Shown: positions 1 through 8,471 of the stretch, one piece after another
How the letters are laid out: every line of letters begins with the position of its first letter
Position numbering within the stretch: the stretch's first letter is position 1
Assembly: GCA_020634035.1 (NCBI GenBank)
Contig: JACKCM010000002.1
Coordinates: 248,001-312,000 of the forward strand
Direction: 5' to 3'
DNA: 64,000 nt
Source: Candidatus Obscuribacterales bacterium
Lineage (GTDB): Bacteria; Cyanobacteriota; Vampirovibrionia; Obscuribacterales; Obscuribacteraceae
Made by a program: the position numbers and the translations under genes
The notes under the pieces: model-generated
Database searches by the model: none
Told to the model about the DNA's origin: nothing
Seen by the model: only the letters and a program-made list of their open reading frames with translations

Positions 1-2000
1 CTGATTAGCAGCAGTGCTACCATTCTGGTTAGCGTTACTGGCAGCACCAGTGGTTGCTGAGCCGTTGACAGTACCACCTGTAGTGGTGGTCTGGTTAGAA
101 GAGGTGTTGCTATTCTGGCTAGCGCCATTGTCGGCATTCTGGTTAGCAGCGGTGTTGCCATTCTGGTTAGCAGCGGTGTTGCCATTCTGGTTAGCAGCGG
201 TGTTGCCATTCTGGTTAGCAGCGGTGTTGCCATTCTGGTTAGCAGCGGTGTTGCCATTCTGATTAGAAGTGGTGTTGCCATTCTGGCTAGCACCATTGTC
301 GGCATTCTGGTTAGCGGTGTTGCCATTCTGGTTAGCAGCGGTGTTGCCATTCTGGTTAGCAGCGGTGTTGCCGTTCTGATTAGAAGCGGTGTTGCCGTTC
401 TGATTAGCAGCAGCGTTGCCGTTCTGATTAGAAGCGGTGTTGCCGTTCTGATTAGCAGCGGCGTTGCCATTCTGGTTAGCAGCAGTGTTGCCATTCTGAT
501 TAGCAGAGGTGTTGCCATTCTGATTAGCAGCGGTGTTGCCGTTCTGATTAGCAGAGGTGTTGCCGTTCTGATTAGCAGCGGCGTTGCCGTTCTGATTAGA
601 AGCGGTGTTGCCATTCTGATTAGAAGTGGTGTTGCCGTTCTGATTAGCAGAGGTGTTGCCGTTCTGATTAGCAGCGGCGTTGCCATTCTGGTTAGCAACA
701 GTGTTGCCATTCTGATTAGCAGAGGTGTTGCCATTCTGATTAGCAGCAGTGTTGCCGTTCTGATTGGCACCAGTAGTTGCTGAACTGCCCGTGGTGTCGC
801 GGTTGATTGTACCGCCGGTTGTGGAGTTTTGGTTAGCGGCAGTATTGCCATTCTGGCTGGTACCATTGTTGCCATTCTGATTAGCGACGGTGTTGCCATT
901 CTGATTAGCGGCGGTGTTGCCGTTCTGATTAGCGGCGGTGTTGCCATTCTGATTAGCGGCGGTGTTGCCATTCTGGTTAGCAGCGGTTTGCCATTCTGGT
1001 TAGCAGCGGTGTTGCCATTCTGGTTAGCAGCGGTGTTGCCATTCTGGTTAGCAGCGGTGTTGCCATTCTGATTAGAAGTGGTGTTGCTATTCTGGCTAGC
1101 ACCATTGTCGGCATTCTGGTTAGCAGCGGTGTTGCCATTCTGGTTAGCAGCGGTGTTGCCGTTCTGATTAGCAGAGGTGTTGCCGTTCTGATTGTTGCCG
1201 TTCTGATTAGAAGCGGTGTTGCCATTCTGATTAGAAGTGGCGTTGCCGTTCTGATTAGCAGTGTTGCCGTTCTGATTAGCAGCGGTGTTGCCGTTGCCGT
1301 TCTGATTAGCAGCGGCGTTGCCGTTCTGATTAGCAGCGGCGTTGCCATTCTGGTTAGCAGCAGTGTTGCCATTCTGATTAGCAGAGGTGTTGCCATTCTG
1401 ATTAGCAGCAGTGTTGCCGTTCTGATTGGCACCAGTAGTTACTGAACTGCCCGTGGTGTCGCGGTTGATTGTACCGCCGGTTGTGGAGTTTTGGTTAGCG
1501 GCAGTATTGCCATTCTGGCTGGTACCATTGTTGCCATTCTGATTAGCGGCGGTGTTGCCGTTCTGATTAGCGGCAGTGTTGCCGTTCTGATTAGCGGCGG
1601 TGTTGCCGTTCTGATTAGCGGCGGTGTTGCCATCCTGATTAGCGGCGGTGTTGCCATCCTGATTAGCGGCAGTGTTGCCATTCTGATTAGCGGCAGTGTT
1701 GCCGTTCTGATTAGCAGCGGTGTTGCCATTCTGATTAGCGGCGGTGTTGCCGTTCTGATTGGCGCCGGTATTGCCATCCTGATTAGCGGCAGTGTTGCCG
1801 TTCTGATTAGCTGCGGTGTTGCCATTCTGATTAGCGACGGTGTTGCCATCCTGATTAGCGGCGGTGTTGCTGTTCTGATTAGCGGCGGTGTTGCCGTTCT
1901 GATTAGCGGCGGTGTTGCCGTTCTGATTAGCAGAGGTGTTGCCGTTCTGATTAGCGGCGGTGTTGCCGTTCTGATTAGCAGAGGTGTTGCCGTTCTGATT
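1..2000. repeat. 24-bp tandem repeat array (about 83 units) with higher-order structure
   Basis: The unit on the plus strand is close to gttgccattctggttagcag plus cggt, with alternating gtt/att and cat/cgt variants. A non-repeat spacer (encoding TTGG..INRDTTGSS.TTGA) occurs at about 771-870 and again at about 1431-1530, exactly 660 bp apart, and a diverged copy lies at about 43-137. Lengths are mostly multiples of 24, but units at about 1190, 1290 and 310 are partial (in-frame) and the one at about 987 is short by one base. Two of three minus-strand frames are open through the array; the third has TAA in nearly every unit. Confidence 0.95.
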
Positions 2001-2009
2001 AGCTGCCAT
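1..2009 (-). CDS. C-terminal octapeptide-repeat fragment of the giant protein, open at the left edge
   Basis: From an ATG at 2009 this frame has no stop down to base 1. It first reads ANQNGNTA/SANQNGNT octapeptides, rich in Asn, Gln, Gly and Thr. Near base 987 a unit lacks one base (AAACC where AACACC is expected), so the same frame then reads an I-R-M/T-A-T-P-L-L repeat. Left of 987 the neighbouring frame still encodes NQNGNTAA, so that frame is the ancestral one. The ATG is probably not a real start: a 1-base change at about 2005 would fuse this frame to the upstream fragment, which ends ...NQPANNGS. Treat it as the broken tail of the giant gene rather than an independent gene. Confidence 0.45.
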   Translation of the reverse strand, partial: MAANQNGNTSANQNGNTAANQNGNTSANQNGNTAANQNGNTAANQNSNTAANQDGNTVANQNGNTAANQNGNTAANQDGNTGANQNGNTAANQNGNTAANQNGNTAANQNGNTAANQDGNTAANQDGNTAANQNGNTAANQNGNTAANQNGNTAANQNGNNGTSQNGNTAANQNSTTGGTINRDTTGSSVTTGANQNGNTAANQNGNTSANQNGNTAANQNGNAAANQNGNAAANQNGNGNTAANQNGNTANQNGNATSNQNGNTASNQNGNNQNGNTSANQNGNTAANQNGNTAANQNADNGASQNSNTTSNQNGNTAANQNGNTAANQNGNTAANQNGKPLLTRMATPPLIRMATPPLIRTATPPLIRMATPSLIRMATMVPARMAILPLTKTPQPAVQSTATPRAVQQLLVPIRTATLLLIRMATPLLIRMATLLLTRMATPLLIRTATPLLIRTATPLLIRMATPLLIRTATPLLIRTATPLLIRTATPLLIRMATPLLIRMATLLLTRMATPLLIRTATPLLIRTATLLLIRTATPLLIRTATPLLTRMATPLLTRMATPLTRMPTMVLARMATPLLIRMATPLLTRMATPLLTRMATPLLTRMATPLLTRMATPLLTRMPTMALARIATPLLTRPPLQVVLSTAQQPLVLPVTLTRMVALLLI

Positions 2010-5000
2010 TGTTGGCCGGCTGGTTGGTGCCAGTGTTGGCAGTTTGATTCGCACCGGTATTGGCACCCTGACCGTTATCAACTTTTCCGACAGTTGAATT
2101 CGCCGGTTCGTTGGCTGCACCGGTTTTTACAACAGTGGTGCCATTGCTGGCGCCCGGATCAGGAGTTCCCTGACGGTTGAGTACGGGGTCGCTGGAGCCG
2201 ACTTTGGCACTGGCTGGATCTGCAGGAGTAACCTTGCCTGAGGTGTCCTGATTGGCTCCGGCTTGCGCGGCGGCTGCTTTGCTCGGATCAGGATCATTTG
2301 TAACTGTCGAACCATCTTTGCCGTTGTTGCCGGCATTGTTGCCATTGGCGGCGGGTTCTTTAGCTGGTGTTCCAGATCCTGTTCCAGTGCCGGTCTTGGC
2401 AGTGGTGGCGCTGCTTCCATCTTCTTTGGCTGCTGGAGCCTCTGCACTTCCGACCTTGCCTTCGGTAGTCTTAACAGGCTGACCATCCGGCATAGATTTG
2501 ACGGTGGATTGACCTTTGCTGTCTCCGGTATCAGGAACGGTCGACCGAGCCAGATCACTGTTGACAGGCTGGTGACCAGCGTCCACCACTACTGCTGGCT
2601 TACCTGCTGTGTCTGTGACTGCTCCAGCGGTAGCTGCTCCAGCCTGGTCACGTTCAGATTGAGCAAGTTTGCCGGAGGTATCGCCGATGGAGCGGAGGGT
2701 CTGTTGGTCTCCGGTGGCGAGTTTCAGGTTGTGGCTTCCAGCAGCTTGTTCCAGGGACATCTTACTGCCGTCGACTTCGACCTGGACGTTGCCATTGCTG
2801 TCGACGGTAGTTTTGATAGCCTGGTGAGAGCCATCGGGCAGCTCTTTGACCACGACGGCATTTCCTGATTCTATCGCTTTGGCTGTATCGGCCGACTTGG
2901 CAGTCTCTGCATTAATAGGTTGGGTTTTTACATCACCAGAGGCGATGGCGGTATCCAGTTTAGTTGCGGCAGCACCAGCATCGGTGACCGAGCGATCTAG
3001 GCTGGTCTTGTCTCCTGCCGTGACAGATCCTTTATCACCGGCGGTGACAGCGGCTCTATCACCCACGGTGGCTCCGGTCTGGATGGCTTCGACTTTAGCC
3101 GTATCTCCGGACTGGATCGCTCTAGCCAGCTCGAACTTGCCGTCTTTGACGGCGTTTACAACCTGGAGGTTGCCACCGCTCTGTTCTATGGCCTGTGCCA
3201 CATGAACCTGACCGCTCTGCAGGGCTTGAGCCAGAGGCACATTGCCGCTCTCGAGAGCCACTTCAAGCTTGCCGTCTTTATTGACTATGGCGTTAACAAG
3301 TTTGGTATCACCATTCTCGAGCGCTTGAACAAGTTTGACATCACCGGATTTTATGGCTTGTTCGAGCTTGCTGTTGCCATCTCCGCTCTGATTGATGTGG
3401 TCGACGAGGGCGCTGTTGTCGACATTTTTCAAAGATGCAGCGTCGGTGCCGGTACCTTCTACAGGAACCAGTTTGGTAGTGACCGCACCGGTGGCAGGGT
3501 CGACTTCGGTGACTTGCTTAAACTGATTTGTACCGGAGCCGCTTTCTGCGGTTACGACTTTGCTATCGGTAGGAGCCGCTTTGCCGTCGAGAGTTGCCTC
3601 TTGGGCTCCATCTTTAGTGCCAGCTCCCTGCAATTTCTCGAGCTGACTATTGGTCTCTTTGAGCTTGGCTTCGGTCTCTTGCAAGCGTTTTTCAGTTGCT
3701 TGAAGCTGTTCTTTTTGTTGCTTCAGATCAGCTTCCATCTGCTCGATGCGCTTCTGCTGCGCTTCGATTTCACGCTGTTTGGCTTCTTCTTGCTCCAGAC
3801 GTTGCTGCTCTTTCAGACGCTCCTGCTCTTGCTTGATGCGCTCTTCTTGCTCTTTGACGCGCTGCTCTTCTTGCTTGCGCTGCGCTTCGTCACGAGCCTT
3901 GTCTTGCTCGAGACGCTCTTGTCTTTGCTTGAGTTCGGTCTCTTGCTGTTTGCGCTCTGCTTCGATTCTTTGATCAGCTTTCTGCTGAGCGTCTCTGGCA
4001 GCCTCTTGAACACGAGCATTAGCTTCTTTCGAACCATCATGCTGCTTCAGAGCTTCTTGCAGTCTGGTGTCTTTGGCTATTTCTTCTCTTCTTTGAGCTT
4101 CGATTTCTCGCTGCGCTTGCTGCTGCTCATGCACGGCTCGATTGGCTTCGAATCTTTCTTCGACAGGTCTTTCTGCCGAGTCTCTTCGCTCTACGGCTCC
4201 AGTCTCACTGTCTCTTCTGGTTGCATCGACTTTGGCGCCTATGTTGACGTCTTCAGCTTTAGGACCGGTGCTAACGCGTGCATCGTCGTGTCCATCGAGT
4301 ATGGCATTGCCAGTAGTACTTCTGTCGTCATCCGCTCTACTGTCTGGTTTGACGTAGGTGGAGCTGTCTGTGGAGATGCGAGGATTGCTATCGGCGCCGA
4401 CCGGAACTTGAACCGGTGGTTTGGCATTTACCGGTGCTACAACTGGTGTCTCAGCAGGCTTCGCCGGAACGACCGTGTCGACAGCTCCAAATACTCCGCC
4501 CTTCTTGCTGTCTCCAGCGCCGGGCACGGCATTGCCGCCTGAGGGCGGTGCATTGAATTTAGACAGGTCGACATTGTTATATGTGCTAGAGACAGTACCG
4601 CTGCCCTTTATGCTGTTCAGGATATCCTGGCTGACGGCATCAGGCTTAGAAAGATTGACTTGACTTGTGCCGTCTGCATTGAACTTGATGTTACCGTCTA
4701 TGATCGTTTCAGTACCATCGGCAGAGATATGAACCATCTTGCCTTGTTCTGTCGGATGATTAACCAAGCGGCTGCCGTCAGCACCAAGAGTAACACCGGT
4801 TGCGCTATCGCCAGGACCTTCGTGATTGAGAGTAGCGCGGACTTCATCGGTGAGACCTTTCTCTGAATTGAGAACGACTTTTGCGTTACCCTGAGCATCG
4901 ATTTCAATTTTGCCGTCCAGATTTGTGACATTGCCGGCTTTGTCGGTGTACTGCAATGCACCAGTCTCTGGATTGGTGGAGAATTTAGCTCCATCTGTGT

Positions 5001-5568
5001 ACTGGACAACCGGCTGGTTAGCGCTGCCCTGACCGTTGGACTGTTTGACCGCAACGGTATCGACAGCTTTGTAGCTGACGTCAGTGAAGGAGCCGTTGGT
5101 ATCGAATTTGAGTTCGGTCTTACCACCTGCTTCTATCTTTTGAAGAAGCGCTTCATTGGCGGAGCCTTCTTTGATGTTGGTTACTGCATGGCCATTCTCG
5201 TCGAAGGTGAGTGTGCCTTGAAGAGTTGATTTGTTTCCGTTCTTATCTGTGTAAGTTAGCTCTCCGTCCTTGGAACCTCTGGCGAGGGTGGAGCCATCAT
5301 CGAACTTGAGTTGCTGAGAAACAGGCATATCGGCTTTGCCGTCGCCGAAGAATTCTTCCAGTTTCTTATAGTCGGCAGGATTATCCAGTTTCACCACCGG
5401 TTTGCCGTTTCTATCGATGTCTATATCACCGTTGAGAACCAGCTCTTTGCCGTCTTTTTCAAACTTGAGACCACCGGTATCGGGACCCTGGGTGACTTTC
5501 GTTCCGTCCTGATAGCTCAGTTGTACTTCTCTTGAAACGGAAGTCTCTCTTCCATCGCTCAAGTACAT
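1999..5568 (-). CDS. Giant protein fragment: DG repeats, coiled coil, SGD/leucine repeat
   Basis: This is the largest open fragment, 1189 codons. Residues 1-345 are beta-rich DG repeats of the type DGxxxxDGxIxxxxDGxxxV. About residues 480-640 (roughly 3640-4130) form a highly charged Glu/Gln/Arg/Lys coiled coil. About 3040-3420 encodes a 10-13-residue repeat of the form A-[IL]-x-S-G-D-x-K-L-V-Q. The rest is low-complexity Ala/Thr/Gly/Asp sequence leading into the octapeptide array. The ATG at 5568 lies 18 bp past an in-frame TAA that ends the preceding fragment, in the same frame, and starts mid-repeat. It is therefore more likely an internal position of the giant gene than a natural start. 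The frame ends in TAA at 1999 because of a +1 shift relative to the array frame. Confidence 0.7.
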   Translation of the reverse strand: MYLSDGRETSVSREVQLSYQDGTKVTQGPDTGGLKFEKDGKELVLNGDIDIDRNGKPVVKLDNPADYKKLEEFFGDGKADMPVSQQLKFDDGSTLARGSKDGELTYTDKNGNKSTLQGTLTFDENGHAVTNIKEGSANEALLQKIEAGGKTELKFDTNGSFTDVSYKAVDTVAVKQSNGQGSANQPVVQYTDGAKFSTNPETGALQYTDKAGNVTNLDGKIEIDAQGNAKVVLNSEKGLTDEVRATLNHEGPGDSATGVTLGADGSRLVNHPTEQGKMVHISADGTETIIDGNIKFNADGTSQVNLSKPDAVSQDILNSIKGSGTVSSTYNNVDLSKFNAPPSGGNAVPGAGDSKKGGVFGAVDTVVPAKPAETPVVAPVNAKPPVQVPVGADSNPRISTDSSTYVKPDSRADDDRSTTGNAILDGHDDARVSTGPKAEDVNIGAKVDATRRDSETGAVERRDSAERPVEERFEANRAVHEQQQAQREIEAQRREEIAKDTRLQEALKQHDGSKEANARVQEAARDAQQKADQRIEAERKQQETELKQRQERLEQDKARDEAQRKQEEQRVKEQEERIKQEQERLKEQQRLEQEEAKQREIEAQQKRIEQMEADLKQQKEQLQATEKRLQETEAKLKETNSQLEKLQGAGTKDGAQEATLDGKAAPTDSKVVTAESGSGTNQFKQVTEVDPATGAVTTKLVPVEGTGTDAASLKNVDNSALVDHINQSGDGNSKLEQAIKSGDVKLVQALENGDTKLVNAIVNKDGKLEVALESGNVPLAQALQSGQVHVAQAIEQSGGNLQVVNAVKDGKFELARAIQSGDTAKVEAIQTGATVGDRAAVTAGDKGSVTAGDKTSLDRSVTDAGAAATKLDTAIASGDVKTQPINAETAKSADTAKAIESGNAVVVKELPDGSHQAIKTTVDSNGNVQVEVDGSKMSLEQAAGSHNLKLATGDQQTLRSIGDTSGKLAQSERDQAGAATAGAVTDTAGKPAVVVDAGHQPVNSDLARSTVPDTGDSKGQSTVKSMPDGQPVKTTEGKVGSAEAPAAKEDGSSATTAKTGTGTGSGTPAKEPAANGNNAGNNGKDGSTVTNDPDPSKAAAAQAGANQDTSGKVTPADPASAKVGSSDPVLNRQGTPDPGASNGTTVVKTGAANEPANSTVGKVDNGQGANTGANQTANTGTNQPANNGS

Positions 5569-5586
5569 TCTCTGGGTGTTGTTGTC

Positions 5587-7230
5587 TTAGTTTATAATGA
5601 TTACAGCGCCGTTTTCGCCGACGGACATCTTGCCTTTGAATTGAGTGACGTTGCCATCTTTATCTATAGTGGTGACCAGATCAGAGTTCGCATTCTGGCG
5701 AACTCTCGTTCCGTTGGGACCGGTCATCTCAATGGTACCGTCCTTGAAGACGTCCACTTTTGTAGTAGTACCGTCCTCTCCTGCTTTATACTCGTGATGC
5801 TCCGCGACAGCTCCGCTGGCATATTTGTAGGAGACACTGCCGTCACCGTTACTGGTTTTCTGGTTGCCGTTGGCTTCGATAACGGTGGATGCCAGTGGTT
5901 TGCCGTCCGAGCCTTCTCCCGTTGCCGAAGTCGGAGTTATTATCTGATCACCGTTGGCAAGCACCATGTGGTCGAATGCTTTGCCGGTATCCTTGCCCCA
6001 GTTTAAAGGATTGGCCTGATCAATGGGATTTCTCCACTTGCCGTCTGCTCCTTTTATAAGGTAGCTGTCCCAACCGAAGTCATTGCGCAGAATGCTGTTG
6101 GTATTACCCTCGGCATCATATCCGAAGAAAGTGGTGACACCCTGTTTATCGGTGACGAAGTTGACCTGGCCCTGATTGTTTCTGTTTACGACCGATTCGG
6201 TAAAGCCCTGGCTGTCCAGTCTCTGCCATGTAGAATTGCCGGTCTTCACATCAAGAGAGACGTTGCCTTTGAATGTCTCCTGACCGTTGGTCCAGACCGT
6301 TTCACCTTTAGAGTCTTTACTGCTGGTCCAGTTTATTTCCGTTCCAGCTTTTCTGTCGATCTCGGTTACACTTTCCGGATTGCGCACAGAGATTGAATTG
6401 AAATCGTTCTTCTCGAGAGCTGTGGCTACCGCTTTGGCATCGGTCTTCGAGAGCTGATAGACGAACTCTTTGTTGCCGTCAGCGCTAAGGGTCGATACTT
6501 TGCCGTCTTTGCCGAATGTGGTGCTGGAGCCATCGTCGTTGTATAGACGCTTGTCTCCACCTTCTAGAGTGACTACAGCCTTGCCTGTATCGGATATCTC
6601 GATTTTATCAATCGCCTTGCCGTCTCTGGTGCCGGCTTCCTTGCTGAGCTCTACACCATCCTTGGATTTGTAGGATGTTATCTCTGAGCCGACTTTTGTG
6701 ATTTCGGCACCGTTTGTATGGAGCAGTACAGTCTCTGCCTTGCCCTGCTCGTTTTGTCGATAGATTTCGAGACCTTCTTTGGTCTTCTGGAGCCCAGTTA
6801 CTCCTTCTATAACCTCGGATTTGCCTCCCTTCTCGACAGTCACTACCGGTTTGCCGGTAGAGTAGTCTACAGAGAGATTCTCTCCACTTACCGGGTTCTT
6901 GTACTCAGTTACATTGCCGTCGGCATTCTCACGGACTTCTGTTCCGTTCTTGTACTTGTGGAGTTGTCCACCATCTTCGAGCTGTGTGGTCTCTATGCCG
7001 GATTCGTCTTTCCAGCTATATTCACCATTCTTGGTGGTGACTTCACCTTTGAATGTATAGCCGGTGTCTTTGTTCTTCCAGCTATAAACGTCGTTGCCGT
7101 CTACCTGTCCGGTAGGATCAAGAGAGCGCTTCCAGGTTCCTTCGGAGTTTTTCACTTCTATTGGAACCGTTTCGTCGCCCTGATATTTGAATGTGAATTT
7201 CTGACCTTTGGCATCGGTCATTTTGGTCAT
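5587..7230 (-). CDS. Giant protein fragment: YD/RHS-like DG repeats
   Basis: This 547-codon frame is made of tandem beta-hairpin-like units such as DGKVSTLSADGNKEF and DKDGNVTQFKG, close in feel to YD/RHS repeats but without a clear core signature. It ends ...GAVIIIN followed by TAA at 5587. The next fragment continues in the same frame, so the break is a nonsense codon, not a frameshift (AAA, Lys, would restore it). The N-terminal MTKMTDAKG is internal: upstream coding sequence joins in frame after a 1-base correction at about 7280. Function unknown. Confidence 0.65.
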   Translation of the reverse strand: MTKMTDAKGQKFTFKYQGDETVPIEVKNSEGTWKRSLDPTGQVDGNDVYSWKNKDTGYTFKGEVTTKNGEYSWKDESGIETTQLEDGGQLHKYKNGTEVRENADGNVTEYKNPVSGENLSVDYSTGKPVVTVEKGGKSEVIEGVTGLQKTKEGLEIYRQNEQGKAETVLLHTNGAEITKVGSEITSYKSKDGVELSKEAGTRDGKAIDKIEISDTGKAVVTLEGGDKRLYNDDGSSTTFGKDGKVSTLSADGNKEFVYQLSKTDAKAVATALEKNDFNSISVRNPESVTEIDRKAGTEINWTSSKDSKGETVWTNGQETFKGNVSLDVKTGNSTWQRLDSQGFTESVVNRNNQGQVNFVTDKQGVTTFFGYDAEGNTNSILRNDFGWDSYLIKGADGKWRNPIDQANPLNWGKDTGKAFDHMVLANGDQIITPTSATGEGSDGKPLASTVIEANGNQKTSNGDGSVSYKYASGAVAEHHEYKAGEDGTTTKVDVFKDGTIEMTGPNGTRVRQNANSDLVTTIDKDGNVTQFKGKMSVGENGAVIIIN

Positions 7231-7688
7231 GCGACCATTGGAATCGAAGTCTTTGGAGACGCCGTTGCTGTTTTCAATGAATAGGAGCCGTCTCTGTTGA
7301 ATTTCGATTTGTTGCCTTCTGCATCCAGCAACTCCAGGGAGCCGTTGAATCGGTCGTACTGGACGGAATCGTATGTGGTGCCATCGGGCGAAGAATATTT
7401 GCCGTCTTCTCCTCTTACGAGTTCGACTTGTTTGGTGCCGCCTTTACCATCCGGGACAGTTCTTTCTATCTTTGTCGGCACAGCATCTTTGCCGTTAGGT
7501 TCAGTAGCCCAATGGGCTTTGGTGCCGTCAGAGTTTTGTGTGACGAATTCTCCGGGGCTCAGACCGTTCTTGAACTCTTGTTTGACCATCAACTGATAGG
7601 AGATATCTCCTTTGTAGTTGACTTTAAGGTCTTTGGCGATGGTGGCGTTTTCACTGCCTGGGACATCTGCACCCTGGCGGACTATCAT
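7227..7688 (-). CDS. Giant protein fragment: DG repeats
   Basis: A 153-codon piece whose coherent reading begins well upstream of the ATG at 7688: the same frame encodes WYDSFDEPSDFRVEVQ and further repeats back to about 7945. It drifts into ...TASPKTSIPMVA after about 7282. Adding one base near TATTCATTG restores IENSNGVSKDFDSNG and runs into the 5587-7230 fragment. This shows that the two are parts of one gene and that the 4-bp overlap is accidental. Confidence 0.55.
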   Translation of the reverse strand: MIVRQGADVPGSENATIAKDLKVNYKGDISYQLMVKQEFKNGLSPGEFVTQNSDGTKAHWATEPNGKDAVPTKIERTVPDGKGGTKQVELVRGEDGKYSSPDGTTYDSVQYDRFNGSLELLDAEGNKSKFNRDGSYSLKTATASPKTSIPMVA

Positions 7689-7816
7689 GCCGTCAGGTCC
7701 TTTGATAAGGGCCAGTCCCTTCGAGTCGTAGCTGTACTCGAAGGTGTTTCCATTAATATCCTGGGAAGCTATCAGTTTTCCATCTTTATAGATGGTCTGC
7801 GAACCGTCATCTCTTA

Positions 7817-8128
7817 CTATTGAACGTGTGCCGTCTGCCAGGCTGTCGATTGTGGTGGTGTTTGTGGCATCGTCGATTCTGTGAACGTCACCATTGTCTT
7901 GAACTTCGACGCGGAAATCGGATGGTTCATCGAAGCTGTCATACCAGGTTTTCCATCAGCGGTGGTCCAGTACTCACCATCCTGACCCATACCGATGATG
8001 TTGCCGTCCTTGTCATAGTCGAAGGTAGTAACATCACCGTACTTGTTCATGGTCTCGGTGACTTTATTATCGTTATTCTTGAAGACCATCGAGCCGTCAT
8101 TGAACATGGTGTAGCTGTCACCGTTCAT
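7817..8128 (-). CDS. Giant protein fragment: YD-like repeats
   Basis: A 103-codon frame containing MFNDGSMVF and TTFDYDKDGNIIGMGQDG, the most YD/RHS-like stretch of the locus. After DGKPG (about 7945, an A4C2 tract) the frame turns into unrelated sequence; a single added base restores WYDSFDEPSD. Upstream, the frame extends past the ATG at 8128 as VVTIDDRTNGTFTEVF back to about 8215, where another 1-base break joins it to the preceding part. It is not an independent gene. Confidence 0.5.
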   Translation of the reverse strand: MNGDSYTMFNDGSMVFKNNDNKVTETMNKYGDVTTFDYDKDGNIIGMGQDGEYWTTADGKPGMTASMNHPISASKFKTMVTFTESTMPQTPPQSTAWQTAHVQ

Positions 8129-8471
8129 GAAGACTTCGGTGAAAGTACCGTTGGTGCGGTCGTCGATGGTTACGACACCGTACTTGTCAATACTGATGTC
8201 GCCTTTACTATCGCCGGATTCTTGAGTGTTCCATCTGCATTAGTAGATAGATCTCTAAAAGTAGTAGATCCATCATCATTATTCCGGTTGACTTCGTAGC
8301 TACCGGTGTTGGTGGTGACAATCTCTCTGCCGGTCTTGATTCTGTTGCCGTCGGCATCCAGTTTGTAGACTGGATTGCCTTGTTCATCGACTTTCGCTAC
8401 TTTATTGCCGTTGGCGTCGGTTTTAGGTGTGCCGTCGTCGTTGAGTTCATACTCTTTCTGGTATTGAACTT

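Noticed and set aside
1..2000. CRISPR-like regular repeats
   Set aside because: The 24-bp units are contiguous with no unique spacers, keep codon phase and continue a protein; no cas genes are present.
829..2180. Plus-strand ORFs in the array (VAILISGG-type and FWLAAVLP repeats)
   Set aside because: They are reverse-complement images of the minus-strand array, with no start signals or non-repeat domain.
3202..4542. Plus-strand 446-codon ORF
   Set aside because: Lies opposite the coiled-coil coding region of the giant gene; its Leu/Phe/Ser runs are the mirror of Glu/Gln/Lys codons.
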